64,000 bases of DNA, from the NCBI RefSeq assembly GCF_037975245.1, contig NC_092565.1, positions 11,340,499 to 11,404,498 of the forward strand, written 5' to 3'. Both the position numbers and the translations under genes were made by a program. Positions 1 to 14,300 of the stretch are shown one piece after another. This DNA comes from Apostichopus japonicus (lineage: Eukaryota; Echinodermata; Holothuroidea; Aspidochirotida; Stichopodidae). Below the pieces are notes generated by a model. The model was not told where the DNA came from. It ran no database searches and worked only from the letters and a program-made list of their open reading frames with translations. How positions within the stretch are numbered: the stretch's first letter is position 1; the number at the start of each line of letters is the position of its first letter.

Positions 1-3000
1 CTTAAACTGACAGCAACAAAAAAGAATTTGCATGTCCATTGCCTGAAGGGTACAAATAAAATTAAGGCAAAGAGTCAGTGTTTTTGTTTTCTATCGACTT
101 GCACATTAGCTTTTAACGGCCTAGTAGCTTTCTCAAACTGACCATACGACATATGCAACAACAAAATAAAGGCTACCATTTCTTACAGTTCTTGTAAGAT
201 TTAAAGAAAATGTGGAAAGAAAAGTCTTTTCCATCACATGTAAAGGAAAATAATGGGAAGGTTAATGGTAATAAGCTATCTACATTCAATTGAATCATGC
301 AACACAACTTCAGTTTAAGTTGACACCTTCCGACATTTGTGGTGTTTGACCAAGCACCATGATAAGACAGAGCATCTACCATCCCCCCTCCCCACCCCTC
401 CCCCGACCCAACCTCATCTCCGATGCAAGTGAAAGTTGTAATATGCAGAAACATCATTTCATTCTCTCATTCTATTGTCCTTGCATCCTTCACATTGATG
501 TTGATATTTTCAAGTTTTGCCTTCAGCCGTTCTCCGTCCTTCCCTTAGCAACCGTTCCCATGGTAGCAGCCCCAGGCTCATAGCTGGCATCCTCGTTGTC
601 CCAAGCCATTAATCATGATGCATTTATATATGTATGCATTACACGTTAATCAGCTACTCGCAGCACGGATCATACATTTCTAGACCCCAAAAATATCTTC
701 TGGCTCAAGTGAATGTTATTTAGCTCTTCGCTCCATACCTAGCATTAAAATCAATAATTTGGATATTTCCAGAATCGGTGTATCGATTTTTAGCTATCAT
801 GTTACACCACGTACGTGCAAGTTGGCCCAAACGCTGACAGTGTAGGCCTTATCTAACTCAAAGAGATTCCTGCGTGAAGTCTCACACGGTTATTATCAAT
901 CGAAAACCCCACTGGAGGGAAGGAGATCTAGCAAGGTGATGTCTTAATTAGATTTTGTCGGGGGGCTAATATTAGCATTTCCACCACTGAAAAGTAACTG
1001 GTTTGGGGGGCTAATATTAGCATTTCCACCACGTAAAAGTAACTGGTTTTGCAGACCCCTCTCTTTAGTATTCATTAATGTAAAAAGAAGAAATAAATAG
1101 AATAATTAAGCAAAGAAAATTGCTTTGTTTAAATAAAATAAAAAAAAATAAAAAAAATAAAAAATCCGTTTTGGGGTTGATATCTTCAAAAACACTTGTT
1201 TCGTTTTACATGTTTCTATATTCTGCAAGTGGAAATCAATACTTCCAAATAAATATAAATAAATAAATAATGAATCTGTTTGTCTTTGCAGTTAAGAGGG
1301 TGATGTTACAGGTTGCATAGATGGTATGTAACTCTTGCCATGCAATCAGTCCTGCTTGTATTTGACATTAATTGTCTCTTTTGCATCTTTTCTATATCTC
1401 TGTTCTATCTGCCGTTTAAATTGTAGCATTAGGCAGAGGAGGACAGGGCGGGGGTGGGAAACAGAGGCACAATTATAACTGAATGTAACAGACGGAGAGT
1501 AACCTTCAGATGGACTCATCTTTTCGTCAAGAGAGATTTTGAAGCTTCTCGTATCTCCCTGTATGCGTGACAGTATGATTCACTGAAAGTACAGTGATTG
1601 CTCTCGGAACAGTTTAAGCCTCTGGTTGTTATATCCATTATCCCTACTGCTGTAAAAACATTACATCCATGATCCATCTCATTTCTGACAAATCCACTCA
1701 AGCAAATAATATCTTGATCTCTTTTTTAACAAATTTATGCAAACAGTCTGATTTTACTAACTGTGCAGATACATACAGTACATGTGTTAAATTCCATAAA
1801 TCATATCTCCCAATATGAACACCTAGATTCAAAACTTAAAGGAGTGTTGAAATAATATCTTGGTCTCTAATTTACACACATATCATGTGTACATTTATGA
1901 CAATTACTATATACCATGCACACTAAACCAACAAACAGAATGCTTGATTATCATTCACGGTACAGTACAATCATGAGATTACCAGGACTGTCAGTTACGT
2001 TGACATCTCTCTTAGAAATGACACACTAAGGTAATACTTCACGCGAATCGAGTATGCTCTCGTTCAAAGTCGTTGCAATTCTATATCGTCATGCAATCTG
2101 GCAATAAACTTATCTCCAGTATTCCATATAATAGATGCACAGTGACATCACCCTATAGGAAAAACAAAGACTCCATTCCTTGAGCACTGTCCTGGTTAAA
2201 GCAACACATTCAATGGAATCTGGGGCTTGTTTCCAACTCCCCCCCCCCCCCTCCCCACCTCCTGCTATATGTCTGTTGTACAATACATGTCTAAAACTGC
2301 TCTAAATACTGTACAGATTAAGTTTCCATTTTCAATTACTCATGAAATTTGTGTGTATTTGACTGGGTTCTCATCTAGGCATGTATGTTACTTACGCAAT
2401 ACTGTAACCACAGTGTTAGATCTCCACTGTTGTCATTGAAATGCATTGATACAGAAAACACTTTCGTAACCATCTTCCTTGAATTTAAAGACAAGCAACA
2501 CCTCATCTGCATGTTGATGATTGCAATATTACTGTATCGGAAAAATTTGTACAAAACTGAAGACAAAACTAGTGAAAAGTATTCAACCCAAACAAACAGG
2601 CTCAATAGGATGCTTTAAGTAGATACTCAACCCCCCCTCCCCCCCCTCTTGTCCACATCATAAAGTACAATACACAGCATTCCATTTTTACACAAATGTA
2701 CACAAGAGATGTTAACTTGAGTAGGTTTACTGCATACTAGGCATTTCTGTAAGACCTCTCTACAGGCCTGTCTCAAGAGGACGCAAGCAACAGCAGCATT
2801 GGGCTGATACCTGTCATATAGCGGCTGACATCAATTAAATGACACATAGGGGGCAGCCTCAGGCATCTGTGAGCAATCACACTGCTGGCATTCCTAATGG
2901 GGAGCCTGATGCATGCTGGGTGATAATCACACGACTGTGTGGGATCTGGTGCTAACCGAGAGAGCTACAAATCAAAAAACGGCCACCACAAATAGTTTTT

Positions 3001-6000
3001 CGTCCGGTTCTGCATGAACCATCAATCATATAGTCGATATACTGAAGAATATAATCTTAGAAATTACTAACGAGCTAAAAGACTCGGCTATTATCTCCTG
3101 TTTAGAGGGCAATTTGTAACCCAAGGTGAGTTTATTTAATTGAAGAGCAAAAGGAAAAAAAAGAAAGGAAAATAGCAACCTAGAACCAATTTCATGTTGA
3201 CAAACTCTGAAACTCTGAATACTAACTATTATAATATTTGCTAAGTATGTTCTAACAGTTTACATGTTCGGTAAATAATTAATGCAACTGGCTATTTTGG
3301 CTGTATTTTTGTACAATACTTCCAACAAGTGTTAACTTTTTGTCTCAGGTAGCTCAATACTAACACAGAGAACTCTTTCCATGAACTATTCGGCAATATA
3401 TACAAGGATAAACAGTCAGTAAGTTGGAGTGACGACAACAACAACATTAGCGCCAATAGACTTTGCGATTTCCTTGCCATATATATGATTACATGAAAAC
3501 ATTTAAAGCAAAACATGACAGGTACAGTATGATGTTCCTCCAAACTTTACTTTTTGAGCTAAATAAGGTGTTAAGAATCTGACCTCAAATGACCCTTACC
3601 ATCCACACATAACAATAGGGATTTACTCAATACATTATTAGGTGGCACTAATGCTTTTCTATATCTTCCAAAGGTCACGTGTTACTCCCAAATATGCTAG
3701 TAAGTCAGACCATGGAGTCTGTTTATAGCTCCATGGTCAGACAACGGTCACACATGCTCGTATTTCAACAAGCATTTTTACTGCCACTCTAAGAGTAATT
3801 ATCCACAATGAGATATCTAATTATCTATTTTAACAATCCTCAATATCTGGGAATAAATTGGATCAGAACTTCAAGGAATGAACCTAAAATTGTAAACTTG
3901 TAGCAATATTTAGTGGGCTTTAAAACTGATGACCTTTACTGCTTTGTTGTTTAATTTGTCTTTCAGTAAATTTCATTATTTCTGGTGCAGTTTTGGTGAA
4001 CTAAGATGATAGCTAAAAATCTTTCCATCACGAACAGTCGAGTACGGTATTACTCACTTTTGTCCATACTTTTGTAATAAAGTTGCAGTTGCATATTTTT
4101 TTCACACCATGGTTGGAGTTGCTCAACGCTAACAGTCCACCAGATTCTATTTCATCAAATCAACTGCAATCCGCTTCTTGATATTACTGTATCTTACAGC
4201 CCAAGGTAAAAATGCTTCTTCTTTGCAAACAACTTGTATCACTTCACTTCTTTAACTGCATAATTTAATAAGCAAAATAGACTGCAGGTTCTTGGAATGC
4301 ACAGATACCCAAAAGACTCCATGTGTCAATGAGCACTAGCTACTTTTAATAAATAAATTTATACCAGGTAAGGAAATAGCACAGAGTGCCAAAAGGGCAA
4401 AAATTCATTGTTGTTGCATATGGACATATCACCAGAGATAATGGTGCATTGCATGAGGAACCCTTGCACACTATCAAACTCAATCACAGCATCGTAATAA
4501 CAACGCATAGCAATTTAACCTTTATACAAACAATGTAAACAAATTCACAACCCAGTTTTCATTTTGATGCAATTTAGCAAGTATGAGGGAATCGATTTTG
4601 TGGAATGTGGAATTTTGGTCAAACATAACAGGGTATCAAATAGAAAACCAGAACAAACTTGTAAACAAAATTTTGAAAGTTGTATTTGAAGGAATTTCTT
4701 GACATTTTAAGTGACAATACAGTCCTAAAGTCACTTTGTATCAACTTTATTTACTTGGTTGATTTCCACAGTTGATACCTGTTTATTCTGCTTTTATCTA
4801 TAAATAACCCATTTCAGAATCAATTATTTAATACATATTGAAACCCACCTCTCCATGATATAAATATGCTGACAAGGTGTCTCTGTAAGTTCTCTGTAGA
4901 AAATCGTACAATCACTTCAGCATAGCTTACTAAGGCCTAGTGGTGTTAACGACGTAAAGTGTACAGACTTTGTGATTCGTAACATTTTAATTGCTATGCA
5001 AAGAAAGAACAATACAGGCTGATTACAGACGGTTGACTGACATCTCTCCGGGCCATTGACATTCAATACGAAACATAATCGTGAATAATTTAAGAGTTTC
5101 AAAATTTGATTAGCACAAAGCTCCTCCTGCATTTATATCTGGCTCGACGCCGAAAAGTGCGATGTCCCCTGAAAACGAAACAGCGACTGGAACGTATTAA
5201 TGTTTTCCTTGTTCGAAAATTGTTGTGATAATTCAGAGAAAGTAAAGAAAAGCAAGTGTTGTTGTTGCTACTTTATTAGGGGATTAAATTGAAAGGCCGA
5301 GTGATAGAGAAATCTCTAAATTTTGGCTTGGATTGGGAAAGTGTGAAAAATCAGAAGCCAAGGAAACTTCACATCCTCAGTTGATTGGTAGAGAAAAGGT
5401 TTGCATTTAGGTCACTTAGCAGATAAGATGGTGCACACTGTACATTGACTTAAAAATTTACCAGTCTTCAAAATATTTTATTTTTTATTTTGGTGCATGT
5501 TTTATCCTATTTGATACCAAAATAGGTGAATAACCATGCAGGTCATAAAACCTCAACTCAAGTTTCTTTCAAAGAATGAAGACAATTTTCAACGTTTTGA
5601 AAATACAGTATGTCTGATTTTCATTAAGGATCATATTTATTTTTCAATTAACACCTTACTGTCACATTCATTTGATGAAAACATCTAGGAGGTGGTCTTA
5701 ATCTGAGATAATTGTCATTTTTATTTTGAGCGAGACTTTGTAGGTCTAGCTGATATTGGCTGGTTTGAAGGATTCTGAGAAGAGTAATGCTAGTCATCAA
5801 AAAGAAAGAACATTGCTGTCGTATCCAATTTTGAAGTTATTTCCAATTCATTTTACAGTTGAGTCTAGACAACATATATATAGGTTGTACATTCTAGACG
5901 ACAGTTGCAGTGAACCTCTGAGTATTGCGAAGATGGGAATCGTCGAAGCAAGTTGGCTTTATGAAAGATCGCACTGATTCAAAATGATTGGCAGTGGCTT

Positions 6001-8180
6001 AGGTGACAAAATTTGCACACTTGGCTTGCTCTAGGCTTGTCATATAGGCCTAGCATTGGGTTCACTTGATTATATGAAAACATTCCCATTTAGCCAAAAT
6101 TTCACACTATACTTTGTAAGGTGACTCATTTAGGGTGCGTCTTTGAAAGAAGAATGCATACATTCTATATATGTTAATAATCTTTGGGAATGCTTTCATA
6201 CTTTGTAATAAACAACAGAATGAATTGGTAAAAGAAAAAAAATTTCTTTGGAACACAACAAATCACTAATCGCACCGCAAACACCACCTGTCGTAACTTA
6301 TTTCAATTTATGTGATGATGGATGACTAAATGCCCAACAATAAAAAGTCAGTTTTTACTCTCAATGAAGGCGTTACGCTTCAGTTCTTTCACAGAGATGG
6401 TATTGAAACATAATATCCCTAATATTCTACAGTACTTACTGCCATGACCTGGTATAACTGGTTATTGGCACAGTTTACAGAAACAACACTGCTACATTTG
6501 TTTTGAAGATATGCACAGAAAATCATAAAGACCCAAAGACATACCTCTTAAGTGTCACTCACACAACTGATGTAATCACCCCACTCCCCCCCCCCCCCAT
6601 CCCATTCAGGAGCAATGTCCAATTATATCATCAGACAAACTTTTTGAAGTTTTCATTTATCTTTAAGTAAATGATGAAAATGATAACATATTGTTCTTCA
6701 TCTGCCATTTCCTTGGCCCTCTAATTGACCCTGTGGCCCAGGGCTATAACCCTCTCTGATCCCCCCCCCCCCCCTTTCACTCCCCAACTCTCAACATACT
6801 TGCCTCCAGCAAAAAAATTTGTTTGATATCTCACAGATAGATCCCAAAATATCTTTAGTCTTGTGGTTTGCATTAACAGCATAATAACATAACAAAGAGA
6901 TGTGTAAGGCAAAATATATATGTCAGTTCTGTCAATAGTTCCGACTGAATTCAGAAAGTAAAACATAGACTTACGTAAGATTTCATGACAACAACCCCTA
7001 CCCATCTGGGTTAGATAAATTAACAGATCTTTGTATTAAAATGTAACGTTTTGAACCCACGCCAGTAATGTGCGAGTCCTGCCCCGATATAGTGAAGAAC
7101 TAATTGCCAGAATATTACGCGGCATCTTCTGTTATTGTATAACAGCGGCATCTGCATATATATCATGCATAGTTTGTTATTATCCAACAGTGCTGTGTGC
7201 AGCTGACTGCTGGTTTTACGGTCAGCTTTGAGCACCCTCGCATAGTATAATCACATGACACATGCTATGTTCCATATAAAAGTTTGAGACCCAGTAGCAG
7301 GATAAAGACAGGCCTGCAACTCAATTGACCTTTCAACTCTCCACAGCATGTTCCCTGACCTTCACAAGAGATAACCACTCCATAGAGGTTAATAAGTAAT
7401 AACTTATACCCCTTTATCACTCATCTTGTAAATGACTCCAGTGGAACCTTCTTAAACTCCTGAGTTTGTTTCGACCCTCTGAGAGGCATTGTGTAACCGG
7501 TAATGAGATTTACACTGGTAGTTTATGTCATTTTCTAAATTCTATTGAGAGATCAGGATGCATTTCCGTCCAATTTATTTGACGGGCGACCGCCGTTGAA
7601 TGGACAGAGGCATTTCGATCAGGTAGGCAGTATAATGACAAGAATGCAGGATGAAACATTATGGCCAGCTGATACGCTAGATTTAACATATATATTCTAA
7701 ACTGTAAACCAAGTATGGTCAACTAAAGTCTGGTGGTTCTTTCCTTTTTGATTTTACTGAGTAACTAACATCTCTACTTTGACAACATGGTCATGACAAA
7801 ATGGTGCCCCTATAAATTTTCAAGTTATTTTCAATTTTCTTCCCAATCACATCAGCAAAGTAGCATTAGTTTAACCCTGTGCTTATTCTCTATGAGGAAA
7901 CACAGAGGATATGGCACAAAACAATTTTTAAATATTAATGAAGAAACAGATCTTCTATTAAGAAAAGGATATTAGTGAAGAATAGGACATATTTTTTGGG
8001 CTGGTTGCAGCTAAAATAGATCCAGTGGTTTGTTGGGTAGAAGTTGTCACAACTGCAGCAGCACATCAGTTTTGAAAGTCACTTGGGGCATCATAACAGT
8101 GATACATTATGTTATTTCAAACAGGCTTAATTTTCACAGGAAACGCTAACAACCAGAAGCGAAGAAGTTAAAGAACTTAC
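1..8180. other. Stretch downstream of the last ADGRA exon seen; no gene recognised
   Basis: Probably ADGRA intron. No Ig or HormR exon was found on the minus strand. It holds poly-C runs (2238, 2631, 6586, 6764) and a palindrome at 3708-3738. A GC-richer block at 2750-2950 may be a conserved non-coding element, which cannot be judged from one sequence. Confidence 0.5.
960..1053 (+). repeat. Two-unit 45-bp tandem duplication
   Basis: GGGGGGCTAATATTAGCATT, then TCCACCAC and AAAAGTAACTGGTTT, occurs twice with a 45-bp step (GGGGGG at 960 and 1005). Confidence 0.75.
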
Positions 8181-8344
8181 CACATATTAAATCACCTTTC
8201 TTTAGTTTGTGAACCTGGTGGCCTATTAAAGTTGGTGGAGATTGGCAGACTGTGTTCTCCATTATTCGGATGTTATTATTCTTCTCCCACTTGACAATCC
8301 ATTTCAGATCACAATTACACCTTAGGACACTCGACTGAAAATCT
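8181..8344 (-). CDS. ADGRA3: ADGRA exon 6: LRR C-terminal cap
   Basis: Starts DFQSSVLRCNCDLKWIVKW and contains the cap cysteines C-N-C, VCQSPP and LIC. The 164-bp exon enters in phase 2 and leaves in phase 1 with a GTAAGT donor. The Ig domain expected next was not found in the remaining 8 kb. Confidence 0.8.
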
Positions 8345-11300
8345 CTGGAATTTATAACAATGGTAGAAGGAAACCGTTGAATTATAGATAGCAATGACAT
8401 ATGTGGAATGAAAGTTATATGAGATGCCACATGGAATATTCATTCAATATATGTATCCCCAAACACTTACCAGGTTTGAAAATTTACAAGTGACGAGCTT
8501 ACCTGTCTCCTCACAACATTAGCACCCTTGCTCTACCATGTCTAGGGTGAACTGGTAACCTTATTAGCACTGTACACCCTTAGTGACCAGACACTCTCGA
8601 CATGGTAGAGTCTAATGAGTGCTAATGTTGTGACAAGACAAGTAAATGAGAAACAATGCAAATATCTAAACATTGTTATTTCTCTGTTGTACAATGATTT
8701 CCATCCATCAACCAATAAGATCACCACCATAGTACTGTAAATGTTGTTAATCACAGCAGCTGGACTTGTGTTTATTATCAGTAAATGCACAAAATAGCAT
8801 AAAGCAGATGGTTGTGTTTATAGCTCATTACTAACTCTTGTTATCAAACTTCCCTTGTCATGTTTAAAAAATGTTTTACAGGTATATCCCAGTTATGTCC
8901 TAATTACCCACACACATTTATATCCTGATCATCCATTGAAATATATTCTGATTGCCTATCTGGAGTTATATTTCAATTGCCCAGCAGGACTATCTGCCTG
9001 GAATACTCATATATCCTAATCACCTAGGAATTATATTCTGATGGTCTAGCAGAGTTACATTCCAATTAGTGATGCACAGATATTGCTAATATCAGTTTTC
9101 ACCGATATTCCACATCTAAGGTCCCAGTATCTGCCGATACCGATATTTGAAATAAAAGCTCTTTTTTTGAAACAACGATATCAGTCGGCAAATATCAGAA
9201 GTAGGTGCAAATTAAAACGACACCGATATTGCCACTACTGGCCAATACCTATAGTACATTCCTATAGTACACACCGATAATCTGTGCAACACTAATTCCA
9301 ATTGCCTCAGGGATTCTCATTTTCCTTACACAACTATAGTGACCTCAGAAGTTCTCTGCTCTACCAACAGTGTTTACCAAAAGCCAGAGTAAAGTTCTTA
9401 CACACTAAAGATCAATATTCTATTAATAAAAAAATTTTTTTGTTTACCATTGTACAGACTGGAAAATTCAGAAAATAATGTTAAGAGTAAAATATGAATG
9501 TGCCATATAATGCAGTTGCACTATCGAAAAGTTTTACAATTAATAATAAGCGTGTGATATATTCAATGATGTAGAATGCACCATAATGTGTGCACATATT
9601 AACACCATGATCACACATCCTGACATTTACTCAAGGCCGTTTTATTAGACTATTCTAGTATTGATCATCGTTATAATCTTCAGAAGCGCCAAACCAATGA
9701 ATGAGGCACAAGTCTTGACGAAAAACTCTTCAATGAAACTTTACTCAATTTGTAGTCAGTTAACTGAAGCGTGACCCTGAAGTGGGTTATGCCAGAAAAC
9801 AGGGGTGGGAGGGCAGAGGGCACATTGCTCCATCAAGCTCGGTATGTTACATGGATGGAAACAGTACACACATTCATTGGAGACAAGTAAGGGAAGGGGT
9901 GCAAAGTTAAATTATGGATGACTGCGTAATCACTTCAAGCAATTTTGATGAACATCAATGAAATTCTTCAGACAAAAAAAAACACCCATGTATGATTTTA
10001 TCTAGTTTTTTAAACTTCATGAGCATCGTGAAAAAAAAAGAAGCCTTTTGGAAAATATTGACAGACAGACAGACAGACAAATGCATAGATAAACAAACAC
10101 ATGAATCTAAGGAATTCAGTTTTGCTAACTACAAAATAGATAGAATCAGTAGGTCAATGTGGGGGTGGGGGGTGGGGAGAGGGTGTATTGCTAAAATGCT
10201 ACCAGTGTTTGCAAGCTACGTAGATTGGAGTGCATGTATGTACAGATAGATGAAACAGGTAAGAGAGGAGAACAGGAAATACTGCTTTATTGAAAGGTTA
10301 AAACCCTTTCAAAAGAACCAAATTTTCAGTCAAACTCACATTTTTTCCAGAGACCACAATCTCTCAAACGCTGAAGCTGGAATGGTGGATATAGAGTTGT
10401 GAGACAGATTCCTACAGAAGAAATAAATTAAGACATTCAAATTAAAAGGTTTATCTGGAAAGGTTTACTTGCACCTGCATATCAGATGTATCTGAAGAAC
10501 AGTACTAGGTTCTGTAGGTAAATTTTGTATTTCTAACTCTTGAGAAACTTGAGAAACTTAACGATCAAAGTAAATCAAATGGAGAGGCAAAAAAATACTT
10601 ACAATTTCTTCAAAAATCCGAGACCTTCAAACATGGCATTATTAACACTCCCCAGATTATTTCTTGACAAATCTCTGGAAACAAATAGAAGAAATTACAG
10701 CTATAATGAATGCTTAAATTTTAAATCTTAAATAAAAATTTAATAGGAGGGATGAGGAGGGGGGTTTGATGGGAATTGGCTACATAAGTTTGATTTTCTT
10801 CAAGAACCTCAACAAAGAAACAAAATGAATCTATGTAATCTATCCAAGCGCTTTTCTTGGAAATATGATGACATAATTTATTATTCAGGCTATAAAGCCA
10901 GATACAGCTAGTTAGAGTAAACATTGGTATAAATTTATGAGAAGATTAAGGTATTGCCTAATGTATCAACAGTCAATATTGATGATATAAAATAGATGTT
11001 GCTCATATCTATTCATAAATGTCACAAGAATGCCATCTATGGGGAGCATTATGTATCGTTGGAACTTGTAACATACTCCTAACACAGTAGATGTGCACAA
11101 ATATCTTCGCTACACAAAGGCCAGTGGCATCACTGGACATTTTGAAGGTTAGGTGGGGGGGGGGGATGGGGCACAGCAGTTTGAGAGCAACATCAGGGAG
11201 GGGGTTGCAAAGAACAGGGGTAATGCAAGCTGGGGTCATAAGTGCCAGTGGGAATGTGGAGCAAGAAGAGGATATATTAGCTTCAAACTTGTAGAATTTT

Positions 11301-14300
11301 GCTGGTAGGTGTTACAAGTAAATTATGATCAGTATATGTTGACCAACCTTTGTGTTTTTTTTGGACATGGCAAATATATTGGGATGCACCGGTGGGGGGG
11401 GGGGGGCAAACCATGCCCCCTTCCCTTGTTGATGCCACTGATAAAGGCTATTGAAACTTGACATTTTCAATGAAGATTCACTCAGCTGCATGTTGTTATA
11501 AATTGTGTGGTAACTTTGTATTTTTTTCTTAACCAAACCATGTAAATGTTTCAACGTAACTGGAGATTCTTCAACTCTGGGTAAACCTAGCTGACAGCAG
11601 AAAAAGTCTTTTTCTTTTATGCAAAGTTAACATCCCCTCAGTGCTTGCACACTGACCTACAGTACTTGCCTTAGCAAGTTGCTAAAAAAAAACATTAAAT
11701 GTAGAAACCTGAAGATGGGATTCACACCTGCAGCTGAAAACCTCATTTGACTTAACAATATTACCAAAACCACAAAAAAACACATTCATTTTGCTTTTCT
11801 TAGAAAGAATGTCTAAGAAATAAGAACATGGTGACCACACCAAATGTTTAACCATATTTGCAAAGTAGATCAATATTCGACAAGTTTAGTGAACTTTAAG
11901 GTTTTACATGAAGGGAACTAATGACACTACAATAATGATGAAACCCATTGGCATACTGTATGCCTAGATACCACAGTGTGAAATATTGGGCTTTGTTCCA
12001 TCAAATGATAAAAATGAATGGGATTTGACTTGAGTAATCTTCCGACAAAAACTGTCAACCCACATTTCAAAAAAATTCAGATGTTTTAGACTTTTCACTT
12101 ATCTAACCCCCTACTGATCAACTTCATCTTGGTGAAGTATATATTTCAAAGATGGATCAATTATTATCAAGACAAATCATAAACCAGACACATACCATGA
12201 ACTCAAATTGAGCATTTTAGATGTCAACTACAGCCCAAGATCGGAGACTAAAAACACTGAGTTGCTTTTACCATGAAACTGTCTGAACCACAATACAATG
12301 TTACCAATACAATTAAACATGCCAATCTCCTAAACAATAATGACCACACCAGAACATTTCGGAGTAAACACTATTGCTCTATATAGTCTAATAGGGTTTT
12401 GTGAAAACCTTTTCAGGGGCCCCACAAAAATTCCTTGAGGGTTGCATGGGTTCAGCAGGTCGCACCTGCCAACCAGGGCTGTATGTTGATAAGAAAGTTT
12501 CATAGTGCTTTAATAGTGTGGAGACATGTTAGACAGGAGCCAAGTCAATCTCTTTTTAAGAACTATTTAACTGAACAACTCTGCTCTCTTCCTAATCAAT
12601 GGTAATATTTGCAGTATGGGTTTGCAGTTTCGAAAGTAAGTTCTGCAAATGTTGAGCAGACACAAAGCTTTGTACATTACAGTAGCGTGGGGAAGGATAA
12701 ATGGCGGGAAAACCTAGGCAATTTGCGGAACTGTTCCCCCCGCAAAAAAAACCAAAGGGCAGAAAGGCACTAGGAAAAACAGTCCCCAAAACCCTCCCTT
12801 TCAACAAAAAGGATACTTATCGGGCTGGAAAAAACTGCTAATACTCCTAAGAATCCGAGGGAAGAAAACTTCCAACGATCGCAAATATAACCATGACGAA
12901 ATCCAAGGGAAATTGTGTGATGACACTTTTAATGGTAGAATGAGAAGAAAGGGCAGTGACCGGGGGGGGGGGGGTCCGGTCATAGAGGGCGCACAGTGTT
13001 ATTATTTTACCAGGACTTAATAGGCACAGTAGAACAAGGTGCTAAGGTTGTGAGGAGACAGGTAAGCGAGGAGCGAAGTAAATTTGTACATTACCAAATG
13101 ATGACACACTAAAGTTAGCAGCTTCGTCAAAAAGTTGACAGCTTTACAACTTGTGATACTCGATTTGGTAAGCTTCAGTGCATGCCAATGTACTAACTCT
13201 ATACAATTTCACCAGTCATAAAAACAAAGAAAGTGTCTCTTTTTGTGTTTCTTTATCTTTTGCTGAATTTGTTAATAGTGGGCTAATCAGGTGTAAAAAG
13301 TACTGCTGTGACAAAAATTTGATCCCCGCAAAAAAAACAAGCACCCCAGTAGTGAATCTTCTAGCAGTAGTCTCACTGTTGAAGGTAAAATACTGTAAAA
13401 AAAATTATATTATAGTAAAGAAATACAAATAAAACAAAACAAGATATATTCCACACAAAAAATGAAGGGTGTGGTATAACAGAGCATTGTTGAGGAGGGG
13501 GGGGGGAGGAGTGGAAAGAATAAACATAATGCAATTGCAATCTTTAATGCTGAACTGTACATCAAATGTACTTCAGGGGTTTTGAACTTAAAAGGTGTAT
13601 TTGTTTGATCCATTGGGTTGCACAATTATTAATACCAAGCCATGTGATATTTACACATAATTGGATACTTCTCATTCAAATAAATAATGCAAGTGATGCT
13701 CATGGCTGCTCACTAGCAAAAGTGGCATCGCCAGTTATTGTGAAGTGGGGGAGGGAGGTGGGGCACAGCAAAATGAGAGTTACATGGGGGGGCAACAGAA
13801 TATGGGTACTGCAAGATGACACCTGCGCCACCAGTGAGATCAAGGAATGTGAGCACCGGAGCACAAAGTCACGTGGGTATGGGTCCAGGGAGACGCCATA
13901 GGGCCTTGCAGTTTTCATGGTTTCAAGAACTGATATCAGTTTCAGATCAGTTGAATTTGGGATGTAGACATACGTAAATTCAGTCAGTAGTCAGTAGCTT
14001 CCCTGAAGCAAGCATTGCTACTGTATAGAACAGACATGAATGCCAAACAATCATTAACACAATACCCAATCGTTTATCATGATATTTAAAAACAATCAAC
14101 ATGGAAAATAGTACAGAATTTTGAATTGGTAGCTACAATTTTGTGTGTGTGTGTGTGTGTGTCAAACTTAATACTATTTGATTGTATGTTCCTTAGACTC
14201 TTACCACCACCAATTACATTTCTGGACAATATTCTGAAACTCAGTGACAGAAGAATTCAATAGTACTTAGCCTTCTACAGTGACTAGACCACAGTGCTAC

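Noticed and set aside
450-600. Minus-strand segment reading KDGERLKAKLENININVKDA before a stop, and MAWDNEDASYEPGAATMGTV in another frame
   Set aside because: The two frames do not join, splice sites are not convincing, and no family was recognised; kept only as a curiosity for an exon search.
1516-1701. Minus-strand frame with several cysteines (LNCSESNHCTFSESYC) after a plausible TTTTTACAG acceptor
   Set aside because: No matching donor or neighbouring exon, no recognisable domain, and it does not fit the Ig domain expected next in ADGRA.
7528-7722. 64-codon minus-strand frame between ADGRA exon 6 and the left edge
   Set aside because: No Ig-domain Cys/Trp pattern and no proper splice boundaries.
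14185-14240. Possible extra LRR exon (LSRNVIGGG) on the minus strand
   Set aside because: It has an acceptor- and donor-like edge but would encode only ~10 residues, unlike the uniform 72-bp LRR exons.
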